Of a stretch of DNA of 64,000 bases, positions 41,475 through 53,769 are shown piece by piece; within the stretch, counting starts at the first letter, position 1; each line of letters starts with the position of its first letter. The notes under the pieces were generated by a model. That model did not search any database. It saw only the letters and a program-made list of their open reading frames with translations, and was not told the DNA's origin. The stretch is from Strongylocentrotus droebachiensis (taxonomy: Eukaryota; Echinodermata; Echinoidea; Camarodonta; Strongylocentrotidae): contig JAVYIG010000315.1 in assembly GCA_035222895.1 (NCBI GenBank), positions 358,001-422,000 on the forward strand. The letters run 5' to 3'. Made by a program: the position numbers and the translations under genes.

Positions 41475-43400
41475 CAATGGGCGCAAGTAGCTACAAGTAA
41501 TGCAGTCCCGCTTTAAAAGAAAACTCACCCCAAGACATAACTTAACTTATTCTGAGAGATTAATTGTACTCTTGCCCATTAATCTACAAGATTCCCAACC
41601 AAAGTGTATGAGAGAGGCTTAAATCAATAACAATGTACAGTTTCTATGCACAACATGGGCATCGCCATTTTCTTGATTTATAATGCGACGTACTATGCGA
41701 AGTCGTTTATCAAGTAAATGTAATCAAATTTATGGATGCTTTCTTCCCAGGTGTGTGTGGTGATGAAGCATTTCATTCACCTGATATTATCCTTCGTACA
41801 ACAATTGCTCTTCTGGGGTAAGGGGTTTTGATAAATGAAATAGATTTGTCAAGTATTATATTCTAGTTTGCTTATGAAATAGTTACAATTGTTCCCTTGA
41901 TATATATCTTTCACCAAAATATAATTCCTATTTCCCAGCTATGATTTGTCCTCATTGAAAAGTAAAGGTTGTGTTATTGATTTTAAAAGTCTTTCGAACT
42001 AAAGTTTGGTGCATGAAACATGTACCACTTCAAACTAGTACGTCACGTTTTGAAGAAATGGCTGGGCCCTTATCATGTTTTTAAAAGGCATCACATCGTG
42101 CCAATAATATTTCAACTTATGTATCCAATTTTCAGGCATACATCTAATTTTACAGAATACCTACACCTATTCTTTGGGGGTATATTACTCAACAGTCTTC
42201 ACGTGAGGTTTATCAATGCTTTTCCAATAATAGGTAGGAACCCATTCATCATGTAACCATAATTAATTAACTTCAGTGTTGTTCAGACAGACCGCGATGA
42301 ACCGTGATGGTTTCTGTTATTGTGATATCTGAAAGAGCTTTTATTCTGTTACACAAAAGTATGATTGAAAGTGTTCTTTACAATACGCAAGCAATGAATT
42401 AAGTGGAAAATATAGGAGTGACTTCAAATTCAATGGTAACTTTTGCCTTTCATCAAACAAAAGTTCGATTAATATGTAAATGGATCTAAAACAAATAATA
42501 TGAACCCTTCTGTATGATTGATAAATGATAGCGAGGATATTCTAGTTCCCCCTTTTATAGAAAGAATCAAGGTTTTAAACATAATTATGTGAGAACACTT
42601 ATTGATGTATGTTAACTATTCCCACATATAGCATGTAGCAATAACCCAAAACAAATAGATGCAAGCTATTTATTTATATTTCATGGAATTCAATACTAAC
42701 TGATGATGAGCATTGTGGAGTTTGAATGAACTGAAATGTCAAAACCCACATACATACACAATTTAGTTATGTAACATTTATATTTCTCACTGATATGAAA
42801 CACTCAGAAAAATTCTAAATTCACTAGAGGGACTATACTTATGACAATTTTGTAATGATTTAGTGACTACAAAAGCCGCACATGATTGACAATCTACCCG
42901 GACTTTACAAAGATAAAGGTATATGCCCTGCCTTGACAAAGATAATATTAGCTACCCGGACTTGACAAAGATAATAATATCTCCCTGGCTTGCAATGAAC
43001 AGTCACGTATCACGTTCACGTTCACGTATTGCGCCCTTTCGTGAAACAGGTCACCCAAATCTGCAAAGTGTTGGGTTACGTGGCCCAACAATTTGTTGAT
43101 TTGCTATATGCCATCTACGAAAGCTCACGGAAATTGACGCTGGCGTTTAAAAAAAATAATGAAAATTGTCATTGAGAAGAGACTAATGGCAAAAAAGCTG
43201 CTTCAGGCCAGAATCTGTTGTGAACTCTGTGGTTTACTCTGCGTATATGAATGCTCAACTAATTCAGTAAATGGATGAAACAAATACTACTACCATTACT
43301 TCTTGTTCTAAAATAAAATGTAAAAAATAAATATAATGTACAATAAAATGTAAAAATATAAAATATAGTATCTTGTACGGTGCAATGATCGACGTGGCGA
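41475..43400. other. intergenic; short tandem motifs only
   Basis: No gene recognised. Near 42890-42985 there are about three degenerate roughly 47 bp units (tacccggactt..acaaagataa), and cacgttcacgttcacgtatt lies near 43012-43030. Confidence 0.4.
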
Positions 43401-43404
43401 TCGA

Positions 43405-43665
43405 GGCTAGCAGGCGCGGATCCAGGGGGACCGAGCGGGCCTTGCCCCCCCCCCCCGCCAAAAAAGAAAAAATAGAAAGAGAGAGAGGGAAAAGAAGGGA
43501 AAGAGGAGAGAAAGGGATAGAAAAAAGAGGAAGAAGAAAAGAAAAGGGGGAAAAAGAAGGAGATCGGGGGGCCAAAAGGGCCTTGCATCCCAGATGTTAC
43601 CCCCCCCCCCCCCCCGTTTCCCGCCAACAAGTTGTAGTTCGGGGGGCCAAAAGGCCCTTGCCCGC

Positions 43666-43696
<31 letters not shown>

Positions 43697-43975
43697 GGGG
43701 GGAAGGAAGGGAAAGGGAAAGAGGAGAGCTAAAAGGGAACAAAAAAGAGGAAGAAGAAAAGAAAAGGGTGAAAAGAAGGGGAGAACAGTTGCGATTAATC
43801 CCGCCAATAACGTGTGGATCGGGGGCCGAAAGACCCTTGCCTCCTCCTTGCAAACCTGGAACAGAGAGAAGGAAGGGAAAGGAAAGAAAAAGAGGAGAGA
43901 AAGGGAAAGAAAAAAAGAGTAAGAAGAAAGGTAGGGGAGATCAGTTACGATTTCTCCCGCCAACAAGGTGTTGTT
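43405..43975. repeat. purine-rich tandem repeat with G/C homopolymers
   Basis: About three to four units of roughly 190 bp: ggggggccaaaagg(g)cc-ttgcc, poly-C, gaaagagagaggg-type purine tract, and cgccaacaagttgt. Starts next to ggcgcggatccaggggg, a phrase also seen at 49949 and inverted at 54610. Long open frames here are low complexity and not genes. Confidence 0.85.
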
Positions 43976-44070
43976 TATGCTATCATTCATGTTCACTTTT
44001 TAATAATTTAGTTGTTTTTTTGAGGAAAAAAATACAAAATGTTACTTTAAATCAAAATTTGTTAAATTGA

Positions 44071-44990
44071 ATTGCATAACAGACATTCGATGAAAAATTC
44101 ACTTATCAGACAAAACAAAATTTCGTTACAAAACAATTACATTCCCTTCAAAGGCATTCTTTGAACATGAAGTAAAAATTTGAGTTTCCTGTATATTAAA
44201 CTTATTTTGGAATTCAGGATGGGGTTAAAGCGGCTGTGAACAAAACGTATAACGTAGAGAAAACCTTGTAAAACATGTGGCCACAAATTACTTTTCTTTA
44301 ATAGATAAAGTTTCCAATGTGTGAATTATTGTACATACCTGCTTTATTTTGAGATACAAAGCGGACGCATCTTCCATTTATATATTCACCGAAAAAGATC
44401 CTTCTATTGCATCAAAAGTGTAAACCCCTCGATTTCAGCAATCAGCGTGTTGAATCACAGTTGAAGTTTCAGGAAAATTCTACTTTTCAAATATAACGCG
44501 ACGCTAATATCTTACTAATACACTTTCAACAGGTCAAGATGCCTGCTGAAAACTGGCAGTTAATTGCTGTGGAAAATATTTATCCTACTGGTCCGATTGA
44601 TCTGATATGATATGTGCCACTCTCGCAAGCGGGTGGTGTCCGTGTGTATACCCGTGTGCGTGTGTGTGTATGTGCGCGCGCGCGTGAACTAACAAGCTTT
44701 AACTCGCTTCAATCCATTATTTTTCAAAATGTTGCTTTATCGACATGAGTGTATAATGTTGTGTGTGTATTTTTATGGATAGTAATTTAATATTTTGTAT
44801 AAAGTTCTGAAACTGTGGCCTGTTATTATAGCAATATTGATGCTGATAATGTGTTAAAATGAAACTCAAAATATCCTCTGTTTTTCTTTAGCATGGTGTT
44901 TTCTTCGGCGTAATACTGGGGTCGAAATGTAAAATGGTAGGCTTATGGATATTGCTTTTTTCATAATCATATCGTGTAATTTCTATGCAT
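44071..44990. other. intergenic; GT microsatellite only
   Basis: A GT/GC dinucleotide tract (gtgtgcgtgtgtgtgtatg and cgcgcgcg) lies at about 44641-44690. No exon seen. Confidence 0.5.
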
Positions 44991-45310
44991 TGTATTTTTT
45001 CGGTCTATACTTATCAACACCCTTCACTGCATCCGTTTCCTCTCTCCCTTTTTCTCTCTCTTTCTCTCCATCTGTCTCTCAGTTTGTTTCCGTCTCTCTC
45101 TTTCTCTTCCATCGATGAACCATTCCTGCCTCCTTCGAATTTTCTCTCGTCATCTCTCTTCAATCTGTAAGCCCTCCTTCCTTCAACCTCGCTCTTGTAT
45201 TCTTCATCTATATATCGTGAATTTTATTTAATTATTTCTATTAAACCTTTTCTCTTTGTTGGTCTTTTTGGTCTTCTTTTTCTTTCCTTTTCTTCTTTTT
45301 CTCGTGGGTT
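44991..45310. repeat. CT-rich microsatellite region
   Basis: Pyrimidine-rich, with ctctctctttctctc runs near 45040-45170 and more T-rich runs to 45310. A matching GA tract lies at 45421-45450. Confidence 0.85.
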
Positions 45311-45669
45311 TTCATCATATTTTTCTCTCATAACCTCGCTTCCATAGCAAACCAAATATGTTTGATCCAGGGCCGGTAAGGGTCGGAGATAGTGTTTTCA
45401 AGTAAATTAATTTCAATTAGAAAGAGAGAGAGAGGAGAGAGAGAGAGAGGGGTAGGAGGCCAGTGAAGCTGGAAGCAATAAAGAAAGGTATTAGCTATTT
45501 CTTGTGCTTTTTCCATTCATAACTTCATGCGACCAATACAATGTTGTAAACCAATTCTGAAGCGCATGTATATGGAAATTAATAAATATTAAACTAAATA
45601 TTGGCTGTAAGTACAATTGCTTGTCTATAAATGACAATGTGATCTTTAATATGAGTATTAAAATTACAG

Positions 45670-45965
45670 CACACCCATCGCGATGGTATGAAGAGAGAAG
45701 GTAAGCCTCGCCATATCCTAATCAAGCTACTCTCATATAGAGATAAAGTTGACATTATGAGACGCGACCGTGAAATCCTACAGGGTGAAAAATACTCCAT
45801 AACTGATAATATGACAGAAGAAGATCTACAGGAGATAATGAAATTGTCAGCGGCTATCTCACAAGAAAAACAAATTAGGTTCTTTGCTTGGAAATGGTGT
45901 CTGCTTAATGTCGTCCCAAATGAGTTCTATGAAGATTTAATGCTAAGAATTTGTTTCACTTGCTA
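45670..45965 (+). pseudogene. L1/Tx1-type LINE ORF1 C-terminal fragment
   Basis: Reads HRDGMKREGKPRHILIKLLS, YRDKVDIMRRDREILQGE, YSITDNMTEEDLQEIMKL and IRFFAWKWCLLN. It is clearly homologous to the 8203-8490 fragment (SYRDKVDIM, ITDDLTKVDL). Open to a stop at 45966 but without the N-terminal part, so it is a truncated copy. Confidence 0.7.
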
Positions 45966-46249
45966 AGCAAACGGAGTATGACAAAATGAATGGACTAGTG
46001 CCTATTTGATATTATGTCCATAATGCTACAATAGATATTGCACTATTCATGCCTGACGTTTCTGGGTAGACAATTTCTTGTTTATGCAAGTTGCAAGTTT
46101 TCTTTTAAAAATTCATAACTAAATGTTTATTTATATATTTTGATTACTTAATTAATGCCATTTTTCTATGCATGTCCTTTTAAAAAACCCATGAAGCCGT
46201 CTGTAAGTTTGAGTTACTATTACAATTTTTGGAAACATTTAGATTTGCT

Positions 46250-49245
46250 TTTTACTTTTGCTACTCATATTTTCCCAACTTTTAACTTCCGGGCGATGAC
46301 TCTCCTGTTTTTGGACGATCTTGAGTTCCTCCCCTATAACATCAATGTTAAAATAAACATCTGTATATCATGGGTGATTTCAATATTGACCTACTAACTA
46401 AAGGCAATAATGTAAATAATTTCTTCAATTTATTATGCGCCAATGCCGTCAGACCTAGTAAATGTACACCTATACTATAAGCCCAAATAATGTGACACTC
46501 ATAGACAATTTATTCGATAATACGGTTGAAACGAAAATGGTTACGGGTCTTCTTTACAAAAAAAGTCATAAAATATGTGAATCGTCACCCAGTTAATCAA
46601 AAGAAAATTATAAACATACGCAAATTTAAGCATGATATAATTTCATGTCTAAGTGATGACTTAACTTCTGAAAACTGGAATGACATTCAATTTTGCAATA
46701 ATCCAAATATTGCATATAGGGTTTTCTGGCTTAAATTTAAATATTATTTAGATAACAATATTTCCCAAATTAGAACTCCACAAGATACCCGAAGGAACCC
46801 GTGGATTATAAAAGGTATCTTTATAGCAAGAAAACCCATTCATCTGTCCATGATGACATTTTTAGCATTTTAACCCCCCATTGTGTTAATATTTAATCTT
46901 TCATTAAAGGAGTCACACCAAGAAGCAAAAGTGTATTGAATTGATGCAAAATTCATATCATTGCGAAGGGGAAGGCTTACTGATCAAATACAACAAATTT
47001 CCTCTTCAAAATATGTTTGGGGCCCGCAGAAATCAACTTTCGAAAATGTTAGTTTTGAGATCCAGATTTACTGCCTTCAACAGTCCTTCGTATGACGTCA
47101 CTATTATGACGTCACACCCTGGACACGGCTGTAGCTGCAGACTCCGGTCCGGTATGCGGCCAGTACCGAGCTGTTTGTCCAGGGTGTGACGTCACTATTC
47201 AGAGCTCGCTACGCTCGTGTGTTTGGCTTACGTTCGGGGGCGCTTGGGGGTCTAAGAAGGGTCTTGAAAAATTGCATTTTACGCCTTTTCATGATATCTA
47301 TATGATTTCTCAGCAAATTATTCGTGTTTTTCAAGAGAAAATCTTTCCACCCATATGTAATTTGTTCTAATTATCAGTTGTTAGTAAATTTTCTTTGTGT
47401 AGCTCCTTTAACAACTGGTGTATTTCTGATTTATTTGTTTTTTACGGCAAAAGTTATACCGATATATGAAAAAGATTTGTCCTTCTATCTAAGTACATAT
47501 CGCCCAATTTCTATTTTGTCAAGCTTTTAAAAAATACTTTAAGGTATTGTTTATTAAAGATTGTATGATTTTTTGACGAAGAATTACCTCATTTATCCCT
47601 ATCAGTTTGGCTCCATGAAGTCATATTCAACTGAAATTGCAATTGTACAATTGTTTGACAGAGTGTCGAATGCCTTGGCTGGTCGTTAACATGTCACCGG
47701 CGTTTTTATGGATTTAAACAAGGCATTTGACATTCTTGATCACTTTATTCTTTTGAATAAACTGCAGTGATACGGCGTTTGAGGAATAGCTTTAAATTGG
47801 TCCGAGAGCTACTTGTCAAACAGGAAACAGTTTACTTCTTATTATCATGTTAACTCTGAAATAATAGATATCAAATGTGAAGTCCCACATGGCTCATTAT
47901 TAGGCCCGCTCTTGTTTTTACTTTAAATCAACGATATGTCTAATTCACCAACTGTCTTACAATATACAATGTTGCTGATAACACAAATGTATTTCTCTCC
48001 CATTCGAATTTCCAATGTTCTCATCGACACTCTGAACTCAGAACTGCCAAAACTTGCTAAATGGTTTCGATGTAATATATTATCTTTGAATCTTAAGAAA
48101 ACAAACTATATATACCTTAGAACCAATACAAAAACAGTACAATTTGATATACCATTAAAAATAGATGATACTGTGATCGAAAGGAAAACCGGTACTAAAT
48201 TTATTGGAGTTTATATTAACGAAGTTACAAATGGTCTGACCATGTCACATATATAACTAAAACCATTTTACGTAATATTGGTGTTCTGTCCAAATTGAAT
48301 TATTACCTACCATTAAAGGGACTATATAAATTGGTAACATTGTTCAGATGAGAGAATATAGTGGCAAAGTAGTGACTTCAATGCTAGATGTAGAATTAAA
48401 GATAATCTGAAAGTTTGAGTGAAAACAAACCGTTATTTATGATTACAAAATTGGGGTAAACTGATCTGATCGACGGATTCCTAAATTCTCCCAAGATATT
48501 ATTAAAATTGAATTGAATTTTAGATTAATGTAAATCGTCACAAAGCAATGTATTTACCTTAATATATCATTCAGAACATTAAAAGTGTAAACAGATTTTT
48601 AAAAGCCTGTTTTATGTCTTATTTACATGGGAAACGGTTGGGAGAACTTACTGTTAGAGTGGGTTACACATAACGCCTTCAAAGAAAACCATTAATTTCT
48701 TTGTGGTTTGAGGGTTTTTTACAGAATTGTTTGCATGTTAGAGGGTTAGTTCAGTAGAAGAAATATGATAAGTAACATATCATACACAAATTATGGAGTT
48801 TTCATCAACCTTCAACAATGGTACTGGTTCACTTTAAACATGTTATTCATACTCTATAATATTACCTTAATACCGTATATAACATAATGTAATTTAATAA
48901 TGACGAATTCCAAATGTCTGAACAACTCAATTTTAAGATTGCGAAAAGGCGAAACGTATTTGTACTGGTTTTCGCTACAGAGATCATAGCCTCGGACATT
49001 AACTTTTTACAGACTTCACTTTTTATGTTTCGTCTTTAAAACAAAGACGTACATTCTTTTCCAACAAGACAATCAATTACATTTCATCTATCCAATCCCA
49101 AAACTGCTACGGCACATCAATCAATTATACATAGTGGCCCGGACATATGGAATTCCCTGCCTTTGGATCAAATGAATATTTACTCAGAGTTTGCATGTAA
49201 AGGAGCAGTGAAAAGAATGCTACTCTCTCAATACATTGTTTAATC
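46250..49245 (+). pseudogene. CR1/Jockey-type LINE relic: endonuclease, RT and C-terminus
   Basis: Endonuclease motif GDFNIDLL (about 46372-46400); linker NPWIIKGI (about 46795); then, after a MITE, KVIPIYEKD and TYRPISILSSF (47440-47530); YQFGSMKSYSTEIAI; GVFMDLNKAFDILDH (about 47700); the PHGSLLGPLLF motif (about 47890); a catalytic-site remnant VADNTNVFLSHSN in which the second Asp is Asn (about 47970); LAKWFRCNILSLNLKKTNYI; and a C-terminal SGPDIWNSLPLDQ (about 49135-49165). The order equals a full non-LTR ORF2. Many stops and frameshifts make it inactive. Confidence 0.8.
46908..47407. mobile_element. 500 bp TTAA-flanked MITE inside the LINE
   Basis: TTAA occurs at 46904-46907 and 47408-47411. 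Ends AGGAGTCACACCAAG and, reversed, AGGAGCTACACAAAG form inverted repeats. Removing the element and one TTAA restores the LINE frame as FNLSLTTGVF. The middle has an 18 bp inverted repeat (gacgtcacaccctggaca / tgtccagggtgtgacgtc) and three TGACGTCA octamers (47093, 47107, 47187). The TTAA target fits Kolobok or piggyBac. Confidence 0.85.
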
Positions 49246-49304
49246 GTGATTGTTCATGTCTTCTTTTTTTAGCAACGACATGTGTAATCGTCTGTAACTC
49301 CTTC

Positions 49305-49505
49305 AATCCCCTTTCTTTCTCTCTTTCTCTCTCTTTCTCTCTCTCTCTCTCCCATGTACACGTATACACACACTTTCTATCTCTCTTTCTCACTCTCTTT
49401 TTCCTGCTCTCTCTCTCTCTCTCTCCCTCTATCTTTCTCTCTCTCTTTCTGTCCGTCTCTGTCTCTCTCTGTCTCTGTCTCTTTTCCTCTCACACACTCT
49501 CAGAT
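49305..49505. repeat. CT-rich microsatellite
   Basis: (CT)n with ctctctttct and ctctgtctctg variants just 3' of the LINE relic, possibly grown from its tail. Confidence 0.9.
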
Positions 49506-49589
49506 CAGATATCAATGATAGTTTAAAGATATGGAAAAGGTTCTTGTATTTTATATTTAGCGAAGCAATCTCACATACAAAATCACTAT

Positions 49590-49725
49590 CAAGCAGGGGC
49601 GGATCCACTTAGCGATTTTTCCGGCCCGGCCCCCCCCCCCCCCCTAGCCCCCCAAAACGATAAAAAAATAGGATAATAACGTAAAGTTAACCTTTTTAAA
49701 ACACAAAACAAAAGCGCCCCCCCCC

Positions 49726-49758
<33 letters not shown>

Positions 49759-50110
49759 ATATAATTGATTCACCGACCGGCTAAGTCGGCGCCAAATTTT
49801 TCCTCCAAAACTCGATCAAAAAAGGGAAAGAAGAGAGGTGCTCTCCCCCCCCCCCCGACTTATTCGCCGGCCGGCTGAGACGACGCTAACAAAAATTGTA
49901 TTAAGATTTGGCTCCCCCCCCCCCTTGTCGTCGGCTGGATCCTCTGCAGGCGCGGATCCACGGGGGGGGGGGGGGGGGCTGACGGGTCAACAACAGCACA
50001 AAATAAAATTCTCAAGAAGAAGGCCAAAAAACCAAAAAAGTGGTCCCCCCCCTCCCCCCCCCCCCCCCCCCCCCGCTTATTTACCGGCTGGCTGAGTCGG
50101 GGTAAAATAT
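49590..50110. repeat. G/C/A homopolymer-rich junk with recurring ggcgcggatcca ends
   Basis: Poly-C, poly-G and poly-A runs alternate with gcaggggcggatcca (49594) and caggcgcggatccacgg (49948), and with cttattcgccggccggctgag and its variants (49858, 50084). Likely several fragments of one decayed MITE family. Non-coding. Confidence 0.7.
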
Positions 50111-50189
50111 TTCCTGAAAAATTGGACAAAAAATACATAGGTTAAGGGGGTTACTGGAAGAAGAAGGAGAATAATAGGTAGAGACTGAA

Positions 50190-50300
50190 GAGTGATTGGG
50201 AGAGAGAAAGAGAGAGAGAGAGAGGGAGAGAAAGGGAGAAACATAGAGGAAGAGAGAGAGAGAGAGAGAGAGAAAGAGACAGGGACAGAGACAAAGAGGA
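50190..50300. repeat. GA-rich microsatellite
   Basis: gagagagaaagagagagaga runs of about 110 bp. Confidence 0.9.
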
Positions 50301-50408
50301 GCGGAAGTCTAATATTTCATTAATTTCATCATAATTGATGAGAAGTTAATGGGTTTAGAGAAAAGTGATCACCTTAAAAAAAATATTGCAATGATGCACC
50401 TATCGACT

Positions 50409-50622
50409 CACTATGAATATGACTGACAAAGAAAGCGGACAAAATATACAGTTCCTCAAGTAGACAAAGGAACATCCCTTCACTGCTATTATGTAAAAAG
50501 GTGAATATGCATGTGACACCTGTTCTACACATTTTTACATAATAGCAGTGAAGGGATGTTCCTTTGTCTACCTGAGGAACTATATATTTTGTCCGCTTTC
50601 TTTGTCAGTCATGTTCATAGTG
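50409..50622. repeat. inverted repeat with 91 bp arms
   Basis: Arms 50409-50499 and 50532-50622 match with about three mismatches (gactgacaaagaaagcggac; gacaaaggaacatcccttca) around a 32 bp loop. Probably a foldback MITE. Confidence 0.93.
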
Positions 50623-50644
50623 ACTATGGCCTTGTAGATTCACC

Positions 50645-50882
50645 CACCGGTTACGCTATTTTTGTAATATAACCTAATCTATGCATATGCCTTTGTGACA
50701 TGCCTGGATGCGAATTAATCCATTCACCTTTTACGAATTAATGTATCTCATTAGTCAGAATACGAATTGCATACATTACGTGTTGTAAGGGAGACAGGCC
50801 ATAATGTTTGTCCTACCTAGCAACAATTAATGTATTCAATTTGCATTCTGACTATTGAAATACAATTATTTGTAACTGGTGA
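50645..50882. mobile_element. palindromic MITE family copy
   Basis: Matches 20285-20450 and 13391-13624. The palindromic centre tacattacgtgttgtaagg .. cctacctagcaacaattaatg is retained, and the copy ends in a poly-C tract. Confidence 0.7.
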
Positions 50883-51134
50883 ACCCGCCCCCCCCCCCCC
50901 CCCCCCACTCGGGAACGGAGGGACCCGCATGCGTGTTCCCAAAATCTCCGGCTCGTAACAAAGAAAAAGGTCTACCCGTATTGACTTTACACACCGGACT
51001 TATGCTGAAAGGGGGGGGGGTGCTGGGAACACGCATATGCGTACCCTAAAATAATACTGAGTGGGGGGGGGGGGGTGGGCAGGTAAATGAAATGATTTTT
51101 AACATAGCATTTAATTAAAAAAAGATTTATGTAT

Positions 51135-51490
51135 TAAATTTGATTACATTACAAAAATGGTCTATAATATCGATTGGCCCACGCTCTTATTCATAATATC
51201 AATCTCCATCACCATGATCGTTATACCGAACGTTCGTGCATGCATCGGAAGGTTCGAAATTCAGAGAGTTAACAAAAATTGCAATGCATGCCCATGGTGA
51301 TGTTGAGTTTATTATTTGTTCTGATTGAGGCCAGAAGGGCGTTAACTCTATGTAAAATGGTTTGAAGTAATGCCCTTCTGGCTCCAAAACAGACGAGTGT
51401 GAATATGAGTTAGGGTTCATATTCCGAGGATGATTTCCCGCATTAGCTAGCTATCAGGTAAATTGCCATCACTATTATTCCATACCAATA
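51135..51490. repeat. dispersed repeat, copy related to 21800-22720
   Basis: Same phrases in the same order as 22436-22720 (gttataccgaacgttcgtgc, ccagaagggcgttaactct, gaatatgagttagggttcat). Confidence 0.75.
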
Positions 51491-51540
51491 TTATTACTTT
51501 CCTCACGAGTAAGACCAATTATCAGGAGCACTGATCTATC

Positions 51541-52430
51541 ATCATCCTTGAAACTCGTAAAGCATTTATCACCAAAATTGCCATCACTACAATAGCACAT
51601 TATTTTTCATCTCCTGCTACCAATATCCCTAATTATTCTCAATCCTCTCCTCAATAGACAATTTTTATAATTAATTACATTTAATGCATACATCTTTATA
51701 AATCATTTCATTAGTACCTAAGGGGCACAGTATGTTTTTGAGACATGGAGTGTTGTAAACTGACGTTCCTCACGAATAAGACCTATTATCAGGAGTAGCT
51801 ATCATCATCCTTGAAAATCATAAAGTATTTATCACCAAAATTGCCATCACTACAATAGCACATTATCTTTTATCTCCTGCTACCAATATCCCTAATTATC
51901 CTCAATCCTCTCCTCAATAGACAATTTTTGTAATTAATTAAATTTAATGTATACATCTTTACAAATCATTTCATTAATACCTAAGGGGCACAGTAGGTTT
52001 TTGAGACATGGAATGTTGTAATAGGTCGTTCCTCACCAATAAGATCAATTATCAGGAGCATCTATCATCATCCTTGAAAATCATAAAGTATTTATCACCA
52101 AAATTGCAATCACTACTTGCACTTTTGGTGATAAATACTTTATGATTTTCAAGGATGATGATAGATGCTCGTGATAATTGGTCTTATTCGTGAGGAACGA
52201 CCTTTTACAACATTCCATGTCTCAAAAACCTACTGTGCCCCTTAGGTATTAATGAAATGATTTGTAAAGATGTATACATTAAATTTAATTAATTACAAAA
52301 TGGTCTATTGAGGAGAGGATTGTGGAGGTTGCCGTGGCATTAGGGATATTGGTAGCAGGTGATGAAAATTCATATGTTATTGTAGTGATGGCAATTTGGG
52401 GGATAAATACTTGATGAGTTTCAAGGATGA
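51541..52430. repeat. 263 bp tandem repeat followed by a large inverted copy
   Basis: atcatccttgaaa starts at 51541, 51804 and 52067, a period of 263. The segment about 51810-52106 then recurs inverted at about 52119-52430 (axis near 52112), with a few indels. Shared phrases include aatacctaaggggcacagta, tttttgagacatggaatgtt and tctcctgctaccaatatcc. Confidence 0.9.
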
Positions 52431-53769
52431 TGAAATTAATATGTTATTGTAACAATAACATATTAATTTCATCTCATGCTACCAATATCTCAGTTTCACA
52501 AATAAGGTATAAAAATATGCTCATCTGACGGTAATTTATTGCCCTAGACCCCACGCCAATTCGTGACCTGCCAGTGTCACAAATAAGGAATAAAATTATG
52601 CTCATCCGACGATTAATTGATGTATAAACCCCTGAGCTTCTGAGGACTCCGCCCCTGGACCCAACACCAATTTGTATCCTGCCAGTGTAACAAATAAGGT
52701 ATAAAAATATGCTCATCTGACGGTTACTTATCCCCCCAAATCCTTGAGCTTCCGGGGGCTCCGCCCCCTAGACCCCACGCCAATTCGTGACCTGCCAGTG
52801 TCACAAATGAGGTATAAAATCATGCTCATCTGACCGTAATTTATTGCCCAAAACCCCTGAGCTTCCAGGGGCTCCAGCCCCTGGACCCCACACCAATTCG
52901 TGACCTGCCAGTGTTACAAATAAGGTATAAAATTATTGCAATCACTACTTGCACTTTTGGTGATAAATACTTTATGATTTTCAAGGATGATGATAGATGC
53001 TCGTGATAATTGGTCTTATTCGTGAGGAACGACCTTTTACAACATTCCATGTCTCAAAAACCTACTGTGCCCCTTAGGTATTAATGAAATGATTTGTAAA
53101 GATGTATACATTAAATTTAATTAATTACAAAATGGTCTATTGAGGAGAGGATTGTGGAGGTTGCCGTGGCATTAGGGATATTGGTAGCAGGTGATGAAAA
53201 TTCATATGTTATTGTAGTAGTGATGGCAATTTGGGGGATAAATACTTGATGAGTTTCAAGGATGATAAAATTAATATGTTATTGTAACAATAACATATTA
53301 ATTTCATCTCATGCTACCAATATCTCAGTTTCACAAATAAGGTATAAAAATATGCTCATCTGACGGTAATTTATTGCCCTAGACCCCACGCCAATTCGTG
53401 ACCTGCCAGTGTCACAATTAAGGAATAAAATTATGCTCATCCGACGATTAATTGATGTATAAACCCCTGAGCTTCTGAGGACTCCGCCCCTGGACCCAAC
53501 ACCAATTTGTATCCTGCCAGTGTAACAAATAAGGTATAAAAATATGCTCATCTGACGGTTACTTATCCCCCCAAATCCTTGAGCTTTCCGGGGGCTCCGC
53601 CCCCTAGACCCCACGCCAATTCGTGACCTGCTAGTGTCACAAATGAGGTATAAAATCATGCTCATCTGACCGTAATTTATTGCCCAAAACCCCTGAGCTT
53701 CCAGGGGCTCCAGCCCCTGGACCCCACACCAATTCGTGACCTGCCAGTGTTACAAATAAGGTATAAAAT
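52103..53769. repeat. near-identical 832 bp tandem duplication
   Basis: 52103-52934 recurs at about 52935-53769, beginning attgcaatcactacttgcac. The copies differ by very few bases (for example gtagtgatgg versus gtagtagtgatgg). Each copy carries the inverted 263 bp unit plus about four satellite units. Confidence 0.93.

Noticed and set aside
43259-44070. Long open frames on both strands (up to 245 codons)
   Set aside because: They consist of F/S/P/G or E/K/R runs produced by poly-C/G and purine tracts in a tandem repeat. No domain or codon signal.
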